A DNA stretch of 64,000 nucleotides, taken from Limimaricola cinnabarinus LL-001. GTDB lineage: Bacteria > Pseudomonadota > Alphaproteobacteria > Rhodobacterales > Rhodobacteraceae. Under the pieces are notes generated by a model that ran no database searches, was not told where the DNA came from, and worked only from the letters and a program-made list of their open reading frames with translations. The stretch covers positions 37,055-101,054 of the forward strand of contig NZ_BATB01000007.1 of assembly GCF_000466965.1 (NCBI RefSeq). The letters are read 5' to 3'. Shown here piece after piece: positions 23,213 to 33,057 of the stretch (positions are counted from its first letter, which is position 1; every line of letters starts with the position of its first letter). A program made the translations under genes and the position numbers.

Positions 23213-24297
23213 TCCTGCACCGGTACTATGCCCGCCGCTACGTCGTGGCGTTCCTCGGCACGCTGGGGGCCTTCTTCACCATGCTCGCGATGCTCGATCT
23301 CGTCGAGCAGGCACGCCGCCACGGCGGCACCGCCAGCGCGGGCGATCTCGTGGCGCTCAGCCTGCTCAACGTGCCGGCGGATCTCTACGAGATCCTGCCG
23401 CTAATCGTGATCATCTCGGGCATCGCGCTGTTTCTCGGCCTCGCGCGCTCCTCGGAGCTGGTCGTGACCCGCGCGGCGGGTCGCTCGGCGCTGTCGGCGC
23501 TGACGGCACCAGTGCTGATGACGGTGGTGATCGGCGTGATGACGGTGGCGCTGTTCAACCCGCTGGTCGCCGCGACGAGCCGCGCCTACGAGGCCCGCAC
23601 CGACATCCTGCGCGGCGAGAACCGCGTCATCACCCTGTCGGATGACGGTCTCTGGCTGCGCCAGGGCGACGACGGCGCGCAGACGGTGATCCGCGCCGTG
23701 AGCAGCAATCTCGACGGCACGGTGCTGCGCGAAGCGAGCTTCCTGTCCTACGACGCGTCGGGCCGCCCGCGCGAGCGGATCGAGGCGAACCTCGCGCAGC
23801 TGCAATCCGGGCATTGGCTGCTGCGCGGGGTCAAGCGCTGGCCGCTCTCGGCCGACAACCCCGAGACACAGGCCGAGCAGCTGCCGCAGATGACGCTGAC
23901 CTCCTCGCTCACCGCCACCCAGATCCGCGACAGCTTCGGCGATCCGGCGGCGATTTCGGTGTGGAAACTGCCGGGCTTCATCAAGCGACTCGAGACGGCG
24001 GGCTTCAGCGCGCGGCGTCATCAGGTCTTCTTGCAGACCGAGCTGGCGCAGCCCGCCTTCCTGACCGCGATGCTGCTGATCGGCGCGGGTTTCACCATGC
24101 GCCACCAGCGCGGCGGCCGCGTCGGGGTGATGGTGCTCGGGGCGATCCTGCTGAGTTTCGGCGTGTACTTCCTGCGCAACTTCGCGCAGATCCTCGGAGA
24201 GAACGGGCAGATCCCTCCCGTGCTCGCGGCCTGGATCCCGCCCGTCGCGGCGATCCTGTCCTCGCTCGGCCTGTTGCTACATCTGGAGGACGGATGA
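23209..24297 (+). CDS. lptG: LPS export ABC transporter permease LptG
   Basis: 362 residues, same fold as LptF: helices at both ends (MILHRYYARRYVVAFLGTLG; FLTAMLLIGAGFTMRHQRGG) around a periplasmic jellyroll with NRVITLSDDGLWLRQG. The motif LFLGLARSSELVVTRAAGRS is the coupling helix. Starts inside the lptF stop codon and overlaps the lptD start by four bases, so the inner- and outer-membrane parts of the LPS export machine are produced together. Confidence 0.96.
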   Translation: MILHRYYARRYVVAFLGTLGAFFTMLAMLDLVEQARRHGGTASAGDLVALSLLNVPADLYEILPLIVIISGIALFLGLARSSELVVTRAAGRSALSALTAPVLMTVVIGVMTVALFNPLVAATSRAYEARTDILRGENRVITLSDDGLWLRQGDDGAQTVIRAVSSNLDGTVLREASFLSYDASGRPRERIEANLAQLQSGHWLLRGVKRWPLSADNPETQAEQLPQMTLTSSLTATQIRDSFGDPAAISVWKLPGFIKRLETAGFSARRHQVFLQTELAQPAFLTAMLLIGAGFTMRHQRGGRVGVMVLGAILLSFGVYFLRNFAQILGENGQIPPVLAAWIPPVAAILSSLGLLLHLEDG

Positions 24298-26396
24298 TCC
24301 GCCTGCTCTCTGCCCTTCTGAGCCTTTTGCCTTCACTCGGCGCGGCCCAGGGCCTGGCCCAGCTCGTGGCCGACAACGTCACCGTGACCGCACAGGACAC
24401 GCTGGTGGCGCGCGGCAATGTCGAGGCCTTCTACGACGGCACCCGCCTCACCGCCTCCGAGATCGCCTATGACCGCAGCGCCGACCGGCTCACCGTCACC
24501 GGGCCGATCCTGATCACCACGCCCGGGGGCGAGGTGTTCACCGCCGACGCCGCCGAGATCGACCCCCAGCTCGAATCGGGGCTGCTGCGCGGTGCGCGGC
24601 TGGTGCTCGACCGGCAGCTTCAGATTTCGGCGGGCCGCATCGACAGGACCGGCAGCGGCCTCACCGCGCTGACCCGCAGCGCCGCCACCTCGTGTCAGGT
24701 CTGCGGCAACGGCCCGCCCCTGTGGGAAATCCGCGCCGCCCGCGTGGTTCATGACGAGGTGGGGCAGCAGCTCTATTTCGATGATGCCAGCTTTCACATT
24801 CGCGGCGTGCCGGTGATCTGGTTGCCGCGCCTGCGCCTGCCCGACCCGACGCTGGAGCGCGCCTCTGGGCTTTTGGTGCCGCAGCTGTTTTCCTCGGACA
24901 CGCTCGGGATCGGGGTGAAGCTGCCCTATTTCGTGCGCCTCGGGGGGCGCCGCGACCTGACCGTGACCCCATGGATCGCCACCAAGTCGCGCAACCTCGA
25001 ACTGGGCTACCGGCAGACGTGGCGCAGCGGCTGGGTTGCGCTCGACACGCATCTGGCCGAGGACGACACCGAGCAGGGGCTGCGCTACGCCATTCTGGGC
25101 GAGGGCGCTTTCTCCCTGCCCCGCGACGTGCGCCTCGATTTCGATCTCGAAGCGGTCTCCGACGATGCCGTCCTGCTCGATTACGATTTGTCGGACGCCG
25201 ACCGGCTCGACAGCCGCCTGCGCGCCTACCGGCTGCGCGACGGCGGCTATGCGCTGGGCCAGATCACCTATTACGAAAGCCTGCGCGACGGCGAATCGAG
25301 CACCTCGCTGCCGCCGCTGGTGGCGCGGCTCGAACGCGAGGCGGTGCTGCGCCCCGGCCCCTTCGGCGGCCAGCTGACGCTGCGCGCGGATGCCGATGCG
25401 CTGTGGCGCGACGGGCCGACGCCGGCCGCGGCGCGCGACGTGATGCGCGCCGGGGTGTCCGCCGGCTGGCAGCAGGACCGGCTGGTCGGCCCCGGCGTGA
25501 TCCTCGGCACCGAGTTGCAGGGCCGCGTCGACGCCTATGTCGTCAGTGACGATCCCTCGCGCGACGCGGTGTCCCCGCGTGCATGGGAGGCCGCGGGCGT
25601 GACGCTGCGCTGGCCGCTGATCCGGCAAGAGACCGGCACCGACGCCACGCAGGTGATCGAACCGGTGGCAAGCCTGTCCTACGCGGCACAGCAAGGCACG
25701 GCGCCCGCCAACGAGGATTCGCGCCTGCCCGAGTTCGGCGCCGCCACCCTGCACACGCTCGACCGGTTGCCCGGTGAGGATCTGCAGGAGACCGGGCTGA
25801 GCGCCGGGCTCGGTCTGCGCTGGAGCCGCACCGCCACCAACGGGCGCACCTTGTCGGTGCTGGCCGGTCAGCTGCTGCGCGACGACGATCTGGGGGATCT
25901 GTCCGACGGCGCAGGTCTGGGCCGGGCGCGCTCGGACTGGCTGATCTCGACGCGCGCCGATCTGGGCGAGGATATGGGCCTCGCGCTTCACGCCACCTTC
26001 GACAACCAGTTCGACGTGTCGAGCGCCGAGGCCCGGCTCGAATTCGACCGCGACCGGATCGACCTGTCGGGGGCCTATCTGTGGCTCGAGGCCGAAACCG
26101 GCGGCGACGAGGTCGAGGCGATCAGCGAGGCCTCTATCGACGCGACGCTGCGCCTCGGGCCGCGCTGGAGCCTCGAGGCGCAGGCCCGCTACGACATCGC
26201 CGCCGACGCGCCGGTGCGCGCCGAGATCGGCGCCGGCTGGCGCAACGAATGCGTCACGGTGGACCTTTCCGCATCCCGCCGCTACACCGATACCGAAGAG
26301 GTCGACCCCTCCACGAGCTTCGGGCTTTCGGTCAATCTGAACGGCTTTTCCGCCGGTCGGCAGGCCCGGCCCGCGGCGCGGGATTGCGAGGGATGA
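24294..26396 (+). CDS. lptD: LPS assembly protein LptD
   Basis: 700 residues. Signal peptide MIRLLSALLSLLPSLGAAQ, then an OstA-like N-terminal jellyroll (VADNVTVTAQDTLVARGNVEAFYDG), then the outer-membrane beta-barrel. Cysteines are present in TSCQVCGNGP (about residues 127-130) and near the end (NECVTVDLSASRRYTD; RDCEG), which could form the long-range disulfides needed for LptD maturation. The barrel inserts LPS into the outer leaflet. Overlaps lptG upstream; surA, its periplasmic chaperone, follows at once. Confidence 0.95.
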   Translation: MIRLLSALLSLLPSLGAAQGLAQLVADNVTVTAQDTLVARGNVEAFYDGTRLTASEIAYDRSADRLTVTGPILITTPGGEVFTADAAEIDPQLESGLLRGARLVLDRQLQISAGRIDRTGSGLTALTRSAATSCQVCGNGPPLWEIRAARVVHDEVGQQLYFDDASFHIRGVPVIWLPRLRLPDPTLERASGLLVPQLFSSDTLGIGVKLPYFVRLGGRRDLTVTPWIATKSRNLELGYRQTWRSGWVALDTHLAEDDTEQGLRYAILGEGAFSLPRDVRLDFDLEAVSDDAVLLDYDLSDADRLDSRLRAYRLRDGGYALGQITYYESLRDGESSTSLPPLVARLEREAVLRPGPFGGQLTLRADADALWRDGPTPAAARDVMRAGVSAGWQQDRLVGPGVILGTELQGRVDAYVVSDDPSRDAVSPRAWEAAGVTLRWPLIRQETGTDATQVIEPVASLSYAAQQGTAPANEDSRLPEFGAATLHTLDRLPGEDLQETGLSAGLGLRWSRTATNGRTLSVLAGQLLRDDDLGDLSDGAGLGRARSDWLISTRADLGEDMGLALHATFDNQFDVSSAEARLEFDRDRIDLSGAYLWLEAETGGDEVEAISEASIDATLRLGPRWSLEAQARYDIAADAPVRAEIGAGWRNECVTVDLSASRRYTDTEEVDPSTSFGLSVNLNGFSAGRQARPAARDCEG

Positions 26397-26428
26397 GACC
26401 TGACGATCTGACGAGGATGGGAGCCGGA

Positions 26429-27640
26429 ATGCGGGCTTTGGATTTCGTGGGGGCAGCGGTTCTGGCCATCGCTCTGGCCGCGCCGATGGGCGCGACGGCG
26501 CAGGGGCTGTTCGCACCGGCCGTCACCGTGAACGGCAGCGCCGTCACCAATTACGAGCTGGACCAGCGCGCCAAGCTGCTCGAAGCCTTCAACACCCCCG
26601 GCGACATCGCCGAGCTGGCCCGGACCCAGCTGGTCGAGGAGAAGCTCAAGCTTCAGGAACTCGACCGCGCCGGCATGGAGCTGACCGAGGAAGGGCTGAC
26701 CACGGCGATGGAGGAGTTCGCGCAGCGCGCGAACCTGCCGCTCGACGCGTTTCTGGGCCAGCTTTCGGGTCAGGGCATCGCGCGCGAGACGCTGCGCGAC
26801 TTCGTCAAGGTCAACACCTCGTGGCGCGACTACATCCGCCGCCGCTACGGCTCCGGCATCGAGGTCTCGGAGGCCGAGATCGATGCGGCGCTGGCGCAGA
26901 CCGGCGGGCCGGAATCGGTCGAGCTTCTGCTTTCGGAGATCATCATCGCGGCCCCGCCGCCGCGCGCGCAGGCCGCGCTGGCCCGCGCCGAGGCGATCTC
27001 CAAGCTGCGCTCCACCGCCGCCTTCGAGGCCGAGGCCCGCGAGGTCTCGGCGCTGCCGACGCGCACGCAGGGCGGTCGGCTCGACTGGGTGCCGCTGACC
27101 AATTATCCCGCCGGTCTGCACGGGCTGCTGCTGTCGCTCGAACCGGGCGAGGTGACGCCGCCGATCCCGATCCAGAACGGCGTGGCGCTGTTCCAGCTAC
27201 GCGACATTCGCGAGGCGCCGCAGGCCCCCGCCGCGATCGCCGAGATCGACTATGCCCAGTTCGCCATCCCCGGCGCGGGCACCGCCGAGGCGCAGGCGAA
27301 CGCCGCGCGGGTCAGGGGTATCGTCGATACCTGCGACGACCTCTACGGCGTCGCCCGCGGCCTGCCCGAGGAGCGTCTCGTGCGCCGCAGCGTCGCACCC
27401 TCGGCAATCCCGCAGGATCTGGCGCTCGAACTGGCGCGGCTCGACCGCGACGAGGCGTCGTGGAACCTTGTGAACGACGGCTCGCTCCTGTTCACCATGC
27501 TCTGCGCGCGCACCCCTGCAGCGGCCGTCGCCGATGCCGACAGGGAGGCGGCGCGCAACCAGATCACCAGCCGCAAGCTCACCGCGCGGGCCGACCTCCT
27601 GCTCGCCGAGTTGCGCGCGCAGGCGCGTATCGCCCCGTGA
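26429..27640 (+). CDS. surA: Periplasmic chaperone/PPIase SurA family
   Basis: 403 residues from the chosen ATG at 26429, which has GGGAG five bases upstream and gives a clean signal peptide (MRALDFVGAAVLAIALAAP...TAQ). An ATG at 26393 overlapping the lptD stop (ATGA) is the alternative and adds twelve residues. SurA N-domain: FAPAVTVNGSAVTNYELDQRAKLL; then a parvulin-like domain (TRTQGGRLDWVPLTNYPAGL, LSLEPGEVTPPIPIQNGVALFQL). SurA escorts barrels such as LptD to the BAM complex. Its stop overlaps the pdxA GTG. Confidence 0.9.
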   Translation: MRALDFVGAAVLAIALAAPMGATAQGLFAPAVTVNGSAVTNYELDQRAKLLEAFNTPGDIAELARTQLVEEKLKLQELDRAGMELTEEGLTTAMEEFAQRANLPLDAFLGQLSGQGIARETLRDFVKVNTSWRDYIRRRYGSGIEVSEAEIDAALAQTGGPESVELLLSEIIIAAPPPRAQAALARAEAISKLRSTAAFEAEAREVSALPTRTQGGRLDWVPLTNYPAGLHGLLLSLEPGEVTPPIPIQNGVALFQLRDIREAPQAPAAIAEIDYAQFAIPGAGTAEAQANAARVRGIVDTCDDLYGVARGLPEERLVRRSVAPSAIPQDLALELARLDRDEASWNLVNDGSLLFTMLCARTPAAAVADADREAARNQITSRKLTARADLLLAELRAQARIAP

Positions 27641-28607
27641 CGCCGATCGCGATCTCTTGCGGCGAGCCTGCGGGCATCGGCCCGGAGATCGCGGCCCGCG
27701 CGTGGCAGAGCCTGCGCGGCGAGATCCCGCTCCTGTGGCTCGGCGATCCGCGCCATCTGCCGGATGCCGTGCGTGGCGGGCCGTCTCCGACCCCGCCAAG
27801 GCCGTGGCGCTCTCGAACGAGGCGCTGCCGGTGCTGCCGCGCGATTTCGGCCCCCCCGCCATTCCGGGGCGGCCCGCCCCGGCCCATGCCCAGGGCGTGA
27901 TCGACGCGATCCGCGACGGCGTGGATCTGGTGCGCGGCGGCGCCTGCGCCGCGCTGTGCACCGCCCCGATCCACAAGGCGGCGCTGATCGACGGGGCGGG
28001 GTTCGCCTATCCGGGCCATACCGAATATCTCGCGGCGCTGGCGGGGGTGGACGAGGTCGTCATGATGCTCGCCTGCGAGGCGCTGCGGGTCGTGCCCGCG
28101 ACGATCCACGTGCCCCTCTCGGAGGTGCCCGCAAGGCTCACGCCGGAACTGCTCGACGCCACGATCCGGATCACCCACGCGGCGCTGATCCGCGATTTCG
28201 GCCTCGGCGCGCCGCGCCTCGCCATTGCCGGGCTCAACCCCCATGCGGGCGAGGACGGCAAGATGGGGGGCGAGGAGATCAAGATGATCATGCCGCTCCT
28301 CGACCGGTTGCGCGCCGACGGCTTCGATCTCGTGGGGCCGATGTCCGCCGACACGATGTTCCACGCCGCCGCGCGCGCGAGCTACGACGCGGCGATCTGC
28401 ATGTATCACGATCAGGCGCTGATCCCGATCAAGACCATCGATTTCTCGGGCGGCGTCAACGTCACGCTCGGCCTGCCCTTCATCCGCACCTCGCCCGATC
28501 ACGGCACCGCCTTCGGCATCGCCGGCAAGGGGTTGGCCGATCCGTCGTCGATGATCGCCGCGATCCGCATGGCGGCCCGGATGGCCAAGGCCCGAGAAGC
28601 GCGCTAG
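27637..28607 (+). CDS. pdxA: 4-hydroxythreonine-4-phosphate dehydrogenase, frameshifted near 27771
   Basis: PdxA oxidises 4-phosphohydroxy-threonine in pyridoxal phosphate synthesis. The start is GTG 27637 (VTPIAISCGEPAGIGPEIAARAW) overlapping the surA stop (GTGA). After HLPDAV the frame breaks; adding one G after 27771 (GTG[G]CG) gives AWRAVSDPAKAVALSNEALPV and the rest. Metal and substrate motifs are intact: AGLNPHAGEDGKMGGEE, YHDQALIPIKTI and RTSPDHGTAF. Repaired length is about 323 residues, normal. The gene sits in the surA-pdxA-rsmA order known from many Proteobacteria. Confidence 0.9.
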
Positions 28608-28674
28608 ACGAACGGCGCGCAGGACGCCGGGCCCGCGCGTCGCGAGTATTTTCAGAGCAAGGTAGGACACGCCA

Positions 28675-29520
28675 ATGGCCGCCATCGACGATCTGCCGCC
28701 GCTGCGCGAGGTCATCGCCACTCATGGGCTGCAGGCCAAGAAGGCGCTCGGGCAGAACTTCCTTCTCGATCTCAACCTGACCGCGCGCATCGCGCGGGCG
28801 GCGGGCGATCTCGCGGGATCGGACATCCTCGAGATCGGCCCCGGACCGGGCGGGCTGACGCGCGGGCTTCTGGCCGAAGGCGCGCGCCGCGTCCTCGCGA
28901 TCGAGAAGGACCCGCGCTGCCTGCCCGCGCTGCAGGAGATCGCGGCGCGCTATCCGGGAAGGCTGCAACTCATCGAGGGCGACGCGCTCAAGATCGATCC
29001 GCTGGCGCATCTGACGCCGCCGATCCGGGTCGCCGCCAACCTGCCCTACAATGTCGGCACCGAGCTTCTGGTGCGCTGGCTGACGCCGCCCGAATGGCCG
29101 CCCTTCTGGGAAAGCCTGACGCTGATGTTCCAGCGCGAGGTGGCCGAGCGGATCGTCGCGGCGCCCGGCTCCAAGGCCTATGGCCGCCTCGCGATCCTCG
29201 CGCAGTGGCGCGCCAGCGCGCGGATCGTGCTCGACCTGCCGCCGCAGGCCTTCGTGCCCGCGCCCAAGGTCTCCTCGGCGGTGGTGCATCTCACCGCCCT
29301 GCCCGAGCCGCGCTTCCCGGCCGATCCGGCGGTGCTGAGCCGCGTCGTGGCGGCGGGCTTCAACCAGCGCCGCAAGATGCTGCGCGCCTCGCTCAAGGGC
29401 GTGGCACCGGGGATCGAGGAGCATCTGGCCGCCGCGGGTATTCCGCCGACCGAACGAGCCGAGCAGGTCGGTCTCGAAGCCTGGTGCGCGTTGGCCCGGT
29501 CGGTCAAGGCGGCGACTTAG
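28675..29520 (+). CDS. rsmA: 16S rRNA dimethyladenosine transferase
   Basis: 281 residues. Dimethylates the two adjacent adenosines (A1518/A1519, E. coli numbering) at the 3' end of 16S rRNA. SAM site: [14 protein letters not shown]; substrate-adenine motif NLPYNVG; N-terminus [12 protein letters not shown]. The C-terminal helical domain contains [13 protein letters not shown]. Last gene of the lptFGD-surA-pdxA run, 67 bases after pdxA, closed by a terminator. Confidence 0.97.
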   Translation: MAAIDDLPPLREVIATHGLQAKKALGQNFLLDLNLTARIARAAGDLAGSDILEIGPGPGGLTRGLLAEGARRVLAIEKDPRCLPALQEIAARYPGRLQLIEGDALKIDPLAHLTPPIRVAANLPYNVGTELLVRWLTPPEWPPFWESLTLMFQREVAERIVAAPGSKAYGRLAILAQWRASARIVLDLPPQAFVPAPKVSSAVVHLTALPEPRFPADPAVLSRVVAAGFNQRRKMLRASLKGVAPGIEEHLAAAGIPPTERAEQVGLEAWCALARSVKAAT

Positions 29521-29549
29521 CAGGCCTCACCTGACGACCCGACATGAAA

Positions 29550-29580
29550 AAGGCGGCACCCTCGGGGCGCCGCCTTCTTT
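29550..29580. terminator. Bidirectional terminator between rsmA and DUF4167 gene
   Basis: AAGGCGGC (29550-29557) pairs with GCCGCCTT (29569-29576), with extra pairing inside the loop; flanked by an A-run on the left and CTTT on the right. Serves the two convergent genes. Confidence 0.8.
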
Positions 29581-29602
29581 CGATCCGGTCAAAGAGAGTG
29601 GC

Positions 29603-30340
29603 TTACTCGGCGGCTTCGGCCGCGCCGCCCTCGGCGGGCTTGTCGGCCGCTTTCTCGGCGCGCGGCTTGCGCGCGCGCGGCGCGGGCTTTTCGCCTTCGG
29701 GCGTGTCACGCTTCACCCGCGGCTTGCGGGTCCGCTTGGGCTTGTCGCCCTCGGGCTGCGCCTCGGCAGGCTGCGCGGGGATTTCGCGGCCCGTGTCCCG
29801 GCCACTGTCCCGGCCGGTGTCGCGATCTGCATCGCGGCCAGATTCCCGGCCGCCATCGCGGTTTTCGGGCGTCTCGACGAGGTCGCTCGTGGGCTCTTCA
29901 TGACGGGCCTCGCGCTGCGGCTGCGTGTCGCGCTGGTTCTCGCGCTGGGGCTCGGACTGCGGTTGTGCCGCCTCCTCCTGCGCGCGCAGCCTTGCGGCCC
30001 GCTCGCGGTCGCGTTCGGCCTGACGGTCGCGCTCGGCCTGCCGCTCGCGGTTCTGGGCCTCGACCTCGTCGCGCTTGGCGTCGATTTCCTTTTGCGCCTC
30101 GGCCAACATTCTCAGGTAATGCTCGGCGTGCTGGGCAAAGTTCTCGGCGGCGACGCGGTCGCCCGACAGCTGCGCGTCGCGGTGCAGCTGCGTGTATTTC
30201 TCGATGATCTGCTGCGGCGTTCCGCGCACCTTGCCGTCCGGGCCCGAGCTGTCGAACACGCGGTTGACGATATTGCCACCCGAGGGACGGTTGTTGTTGC
30301 GGTTCTTGTTGCCGCGCGAGCGTGACTTCGATGATCTCAT
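29603..30340 (-). CDS. DUF4167 protein with low-complexity charged tail
   Basis: 245 residues. The N-terminal domain (SRGNKNRNNN and VFDSSGPDGKVRGTPQQIIEKY, then QLSGDRVAAENFAQHAEHYLRML) is DUF4167, found throughout Alphaproteobacteria and of unknown function; its RNA-binding-like asparagine/arginine-rich start has led to suggestions of a nucleic-acid role, which I cannot test here. A glutamate/arginine coiled-coil follows (about residues 75-125), then imperfect GRD(S/T) repeats and a lysine/alanine tail. It stands downstream of prmC, about 220 bases away, where no terminator is obvious. Confidence 0.9.
   Translation of the reverse strand: MRSSKSRSRGNKNRNNNRPSGGNIVNRVFDSSGPDGKVRGTPQQIIEKYTQLHRDAQLSGDRVAAENFAQHAEHYLRMLAEAQKEIDAKRDEVEAQNRERQAERDRQAERDRERAARLRAQEEAAQPQSEPQRENQRDTQPQREARHEEPTSDLVETPENRDGGRESGRDADRDTGRDSGRDTGREIPAQPAEAQPEGDKPKRTRKPRVKRDTPEGEKPAPRARKPRAEKAADKPAEGGAAEAAE
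29783..29862 (-). repeat. Imperfect 12-base tandem repeats in the DUF4167 gene
   Basis: The coding strand repeats a unit of about 12 bases that encodes GRES, GRDA, DRDT, GRDS, GRDT, GREI in succession. The tail is expected to be disordered, and unit number may vary between strains. Confidence 0.6.
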
Positions 30341-30562
30341 GTGATTCTTCGGTTCCGGCCTGGCTCAGGCGTTGCGCTTGTGCCCCGGTCTGCGCACGCG
30401 TGGCGCGCTGCTGCGACGTCGGGGCCTGCGATGATCTGGCAGCGTCTCGGGGCGGGAGGGCGCGCACGCCTTCCTCCGTCCGATGCCAAGGACTAACCAT
30501 GCGCATGGCCCTTGGGCAAGCAGAAACTACGACAAACGCCCCGAAAGCAGGTTTTTCCGGGC

Positions 30563-31429
30563 CTAGAAACCCGATTGCGGCAATCCCAGCACGATCACCC
30601 GGTCGCGCCCGTCGAGATCGGGGATGAGGGCGATCGGCGCGAAGCCACGCGCCACGGCGAGGCTTCCCACCGCCTCGGCCTGCCCTACGCCCAGTTCCAT
30701 CACCAGCCGTCCGCCGGGGGCCAGCACCTCGGTCGCCCCGTCGAGGATCGCGCGGTAGCATGACAGCCCGTCCGCCCCGTCGGTGAGCGCGCCCGCGGGC
30801 TCCCAATCGCGCACCTCGGGGGCGAGATCCGCCATCTCGGCGCGCGCGATATAGGGCGGGTTCGAGACCACGAGGTCGAACATCCCCTCGACCCGGCTCA
30901 CCCAGTCGGAGACCGAGATATGCACGCGGTCCGCCAGCCCCAGCGCCTCGGCGTTCTCGCGCGCCACGGCGCAGGCGGCCTCCGAGACATCGACCCCGAT
31001 GCCGCGCGCGTCGGGCATTTCCGCCAGCAAGGTCAGAAGGATGCAGCCCGAGCCCGTGCCGAGGTCGAGCACGTGGCCGAAGGGTTCGGACAGCGCCGCC
31101 TCGATCAGCGTCTCGGTTTCGGGGCGCGGATCGAGCACATCGCGCGTCACCTTGAAGCGGCGGCCATAAAAGGCGCGGCTGCCGGTCAGATGCGAGACCG
31201 GCTCGCGCGCGCAGCGCCGCTCGATCAACGCCTCGAAGACGGCGAGCTTTTCGCCGTCCACCGGTTCGGGCAGCACCAGCGTCAGCCGCCCCGGCTCCAC
31301 CCCGAGGCTGTGCGAGAACAGCCGCCGCGCGTCGCGCCCCGGATCGGGCACACCCGCCTCGGCAAGCCTGCGCGTTGCCGCGACGAGCGCCGCCGCCCCG
31401 GTGAGCGGCCCTGACGGCAGCGGGCTCAC
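30563..31429 (-). CDS. prmC: Release factor glutamine methyltransferase
   Basis: 288 residues. Methylates the glutamine of the GGQ motif in RF1 and RF2. SAM-binding motif [15 protein letters not shown] and the catalytic NPPY ([13 protein letters not shown]) are present; the N-terminal helical domain has [27 protein letters not shown]. Starts with GTG that overlaps the prfA stop (GTGA), so enzyme and substrate are translated from the same message. Confidence 0.96.
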   Translation of the reverse strand: MSPLPSGPLTGAAALVAATRRLAEAGVPDPGRDARRLFSHSLGVEPGRLTLVLPEPVDGEKLAVFEALIERRCAREPVSHLTGSRAFYGRRFKVTRDVLDPRPETETLIEAALSEPFGHVLDLGTGSGCILLTLLAEMPDARGIGVDVSEAACAVARENAEALGLADRVHISVSDWVSRVEGMFDLVVSNPPYIARAEMADLAPEVRDWEPAGALTDGADGLSCYRAILDGATEVLAPGGRLVMELGVGQAEAVGSLAVARGFAPIALIPDLDGRDRVIVLGLPQSGF

Positions 31430-32481
31430 GCCTCCATCTCCGCCAGAAGCGCCGCCTGCGCCTCGGCTGTCAACGCGTCGATGATCTCGTCGAGATCGCC
31501 GCCCATCACTGCGTCAAGCCGGTAGAGCGTCAGGTTGATGCGATGATCGGTCAGGCGGCCTTGCGGGAAGTTGTAGGTGCGGATGCGCTCGGACCGGTCG
31601 CCCGAACCGACCTGCGCCCGCCGATCGGCCGAGCGCGCGCCGTCGACCCGCATCCGCTCGGCATCGAAGAGCCGCGAGCGCAGCACCTCCATCGCCAGTT
31701 CACGGTTGCGGTGCTGGGACTTCTGGCTCGAGGTGACGACGATGCCGGAGGGGATATGCGTGATCCGCACCGCCGAATCCGTGGTGTTCACGTGCTGCCC
31801 GCCCGCGCCCGATGCGCGCATCGTGTCGATGCGGATGTCGTTCGGGTCGATCTTCACGTCCACGGCTTCGGCCTCAGGCAGCACGGCGACCGTCGCGGCC
31901 GAGGTGTGGATGCGCCCGCCGCTCTCGGTCTCGGGGACGCGCTGCACCCTGTGCACGCCGCTTTCGTATTTCAGCCGGGCAAAGACGCCTTCGCCCTCGA
32001 CCCGCGCCACGACCTCCTTGATGCCGCCAAGCTCGGTGGCCTGCTCCTCGATGATCTCGAAGCGCCAGCCGCGCCCTTCCGAATAGCGTTGGTACATACG
32101 CAGCAGGTCGGCAGCAAAAAGCGCCGCCTCGTCGCCGCCCGTGCCGGGGCGGATCTCGATCATCGCGGGGCGCGCATCAGCCGCATCACGGGGCAGCAGC
32201 GCGAGGCGCAACGCCGTCTCGGCATCCTCCAGCCGCGCCTTCAGCCCCGGAAGCTCCTCCTCGGCGAGGTCGCGCATCTCGGGGTCGTCGCGCATCGCCT
32301 GCGCCTCGGCGATCTCGGCGGCGAGGCGCGCGTGCTCGGCGGCGGTTTCCACCACCGGCTTCAGCTCGGCATATTCCCGGCCCAGATCGGCGATCTCGGA
32401 GCCCGAGGCCCCGGACGACATCTTCGCCTCGATAAACTCGAAGCGGGCGGTGATCTGTTCGATCTTGTCCTGTGCGATCAT
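31426..32481 (-). CDS. prfA: Peptide chain release factor 1
   Basis: 351 residues, the usual length of RF1, which reads UAA and UAG and releases the peptide. The catalytic GGQ is in [17 protein letters not shown], with the preceding [16 protein letters not shown] block typical for class I bacterial release factors. RF1 rather than RF2, since no frameshift site is present near the start and the overall blocks match PrfA. Followed by prmC with a four-base overlap. Confidence 0.97.
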   Translation of the reverse strand: MIAQDKIEQITARFEFIEAKMSSGASGSEIADLGREYAELKPVVETAAEHARLAAEIAEAQAMRDDPEMRDLAEEELPGLKARLEDAETALRLALLPRDAADARPAMIEIRPGTGGDEAALFAADLLRMYQRYSEGRGWRFEIIEEQATELGGIKEVVARVEGEGVFARLKYESGVHRVQRVPETESGGRIHTSAATVAVLPEAEAVDVKIDPNDIRIDTMRASGAGGQHVNTTDSAVRITHIPSGIVVTSSQKSQHRNRELAMEVLRSRLFDAERMRVDGARSADRRAQVGSGDRSERIRTYNFPQGRLTDHRINLTLYRLDAVMGGDLDEIIDALTAEAQAALLAEMEA

Positions 32482-32512
32482 GGATCACCCATCCTTCATA
32501 GCCCCTGACGCG

Positions 32513-33007
32513 TCAAGTGGGCGCTCCGCGCCGCGGCAACCGCTCTTCGAGCGCGGCCATCCACGTCTCGACGCGTTTGCGGTTCACGCCCATATCCGCG
32601 ACGCCAAAGCGCTGACGCGCCCAGATCATCAGCGCGGCACCGCCCGCTTCCGGCACCGCCTTGACGCTGGTGTAATCCGGGAATCCCAGCCACGCCGAGC
32701 GGGTGACATAGGTCACGCGCCCTTCCGCCGGGCTTTCGAACAGGACCCGCGTGCGCGGCGTCCCGCGCGCGATCTCGTCAAAGGCCGAGAGCAGCGTCGC
32801 CGGATCGGTGTCGAAGATCGGCGGCGCGGCGTTGGCGGGGCCGGTGCGGACCAGCCAGCCGCCCTTGCGCGGCGCCTCGGGCACCCGTTCGACCTCCATC
32901 GGATCGACATGCCAGCGCGCGACATCCGATGGCGCGGCGCGGACCCAGACCAGCGGCGCGGCAAGGGAGGCCAAGGCCACGATAGAGATAATGTTCAAAA
33001 AATTCAT
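32513..33007 (-). CDS. DUF1499 family protein
   Basis: 164 residues from the ATG at 33007 (an ATG five codons earlier is possible). A hydrophobic N-terminal segment (NFLNIISIVALASLAAPLVW) is a signal anchor; the domain PPIFDTDPATLLSAFDEIA, EGRVTYVTRSAWLGFPDYTSVK and the late RQRFGVADMGVNRKRVETWM are the DUF1499 signature (the FGxxDxGVNRKRV pattern is characteristic). Function unknown. It follows the M20 gene closely on the same strand and may be co-transcribed with it. Confidence 0.85.
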   Translation of the reverse strand: MNFLNIISIVALASLAAPLVWVRAAPSDVARWHVDPMEVERVPEAPRKGGWLVRTGPANAAPPIFDTDPATLLSAFDEIARGTPRTRVLFESPAEGRVTYVTRSAWLGFPDYTSVKAVPEAGGAALMIWARQRFGVADMGVNRKRVETWMAALEERLPRRGAPT

Positions 33008-33057
33008 ATCGTTGCCTGCCATTCTTTATGTGAGGATCCGCCGTCGGCGCGCCAGTG

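Noticed and set aside
24333..26516. 727-codon minus-strand frame over lptD
   Set aside because: Antisense shadow; lptD has signal peptide, cysteine pairs and operon context.
32778..33057. C-terminal extension of the M20 protein into DUF1499
   Set aside because: The extension has no similarity to the family and results from the missing base near 33065.
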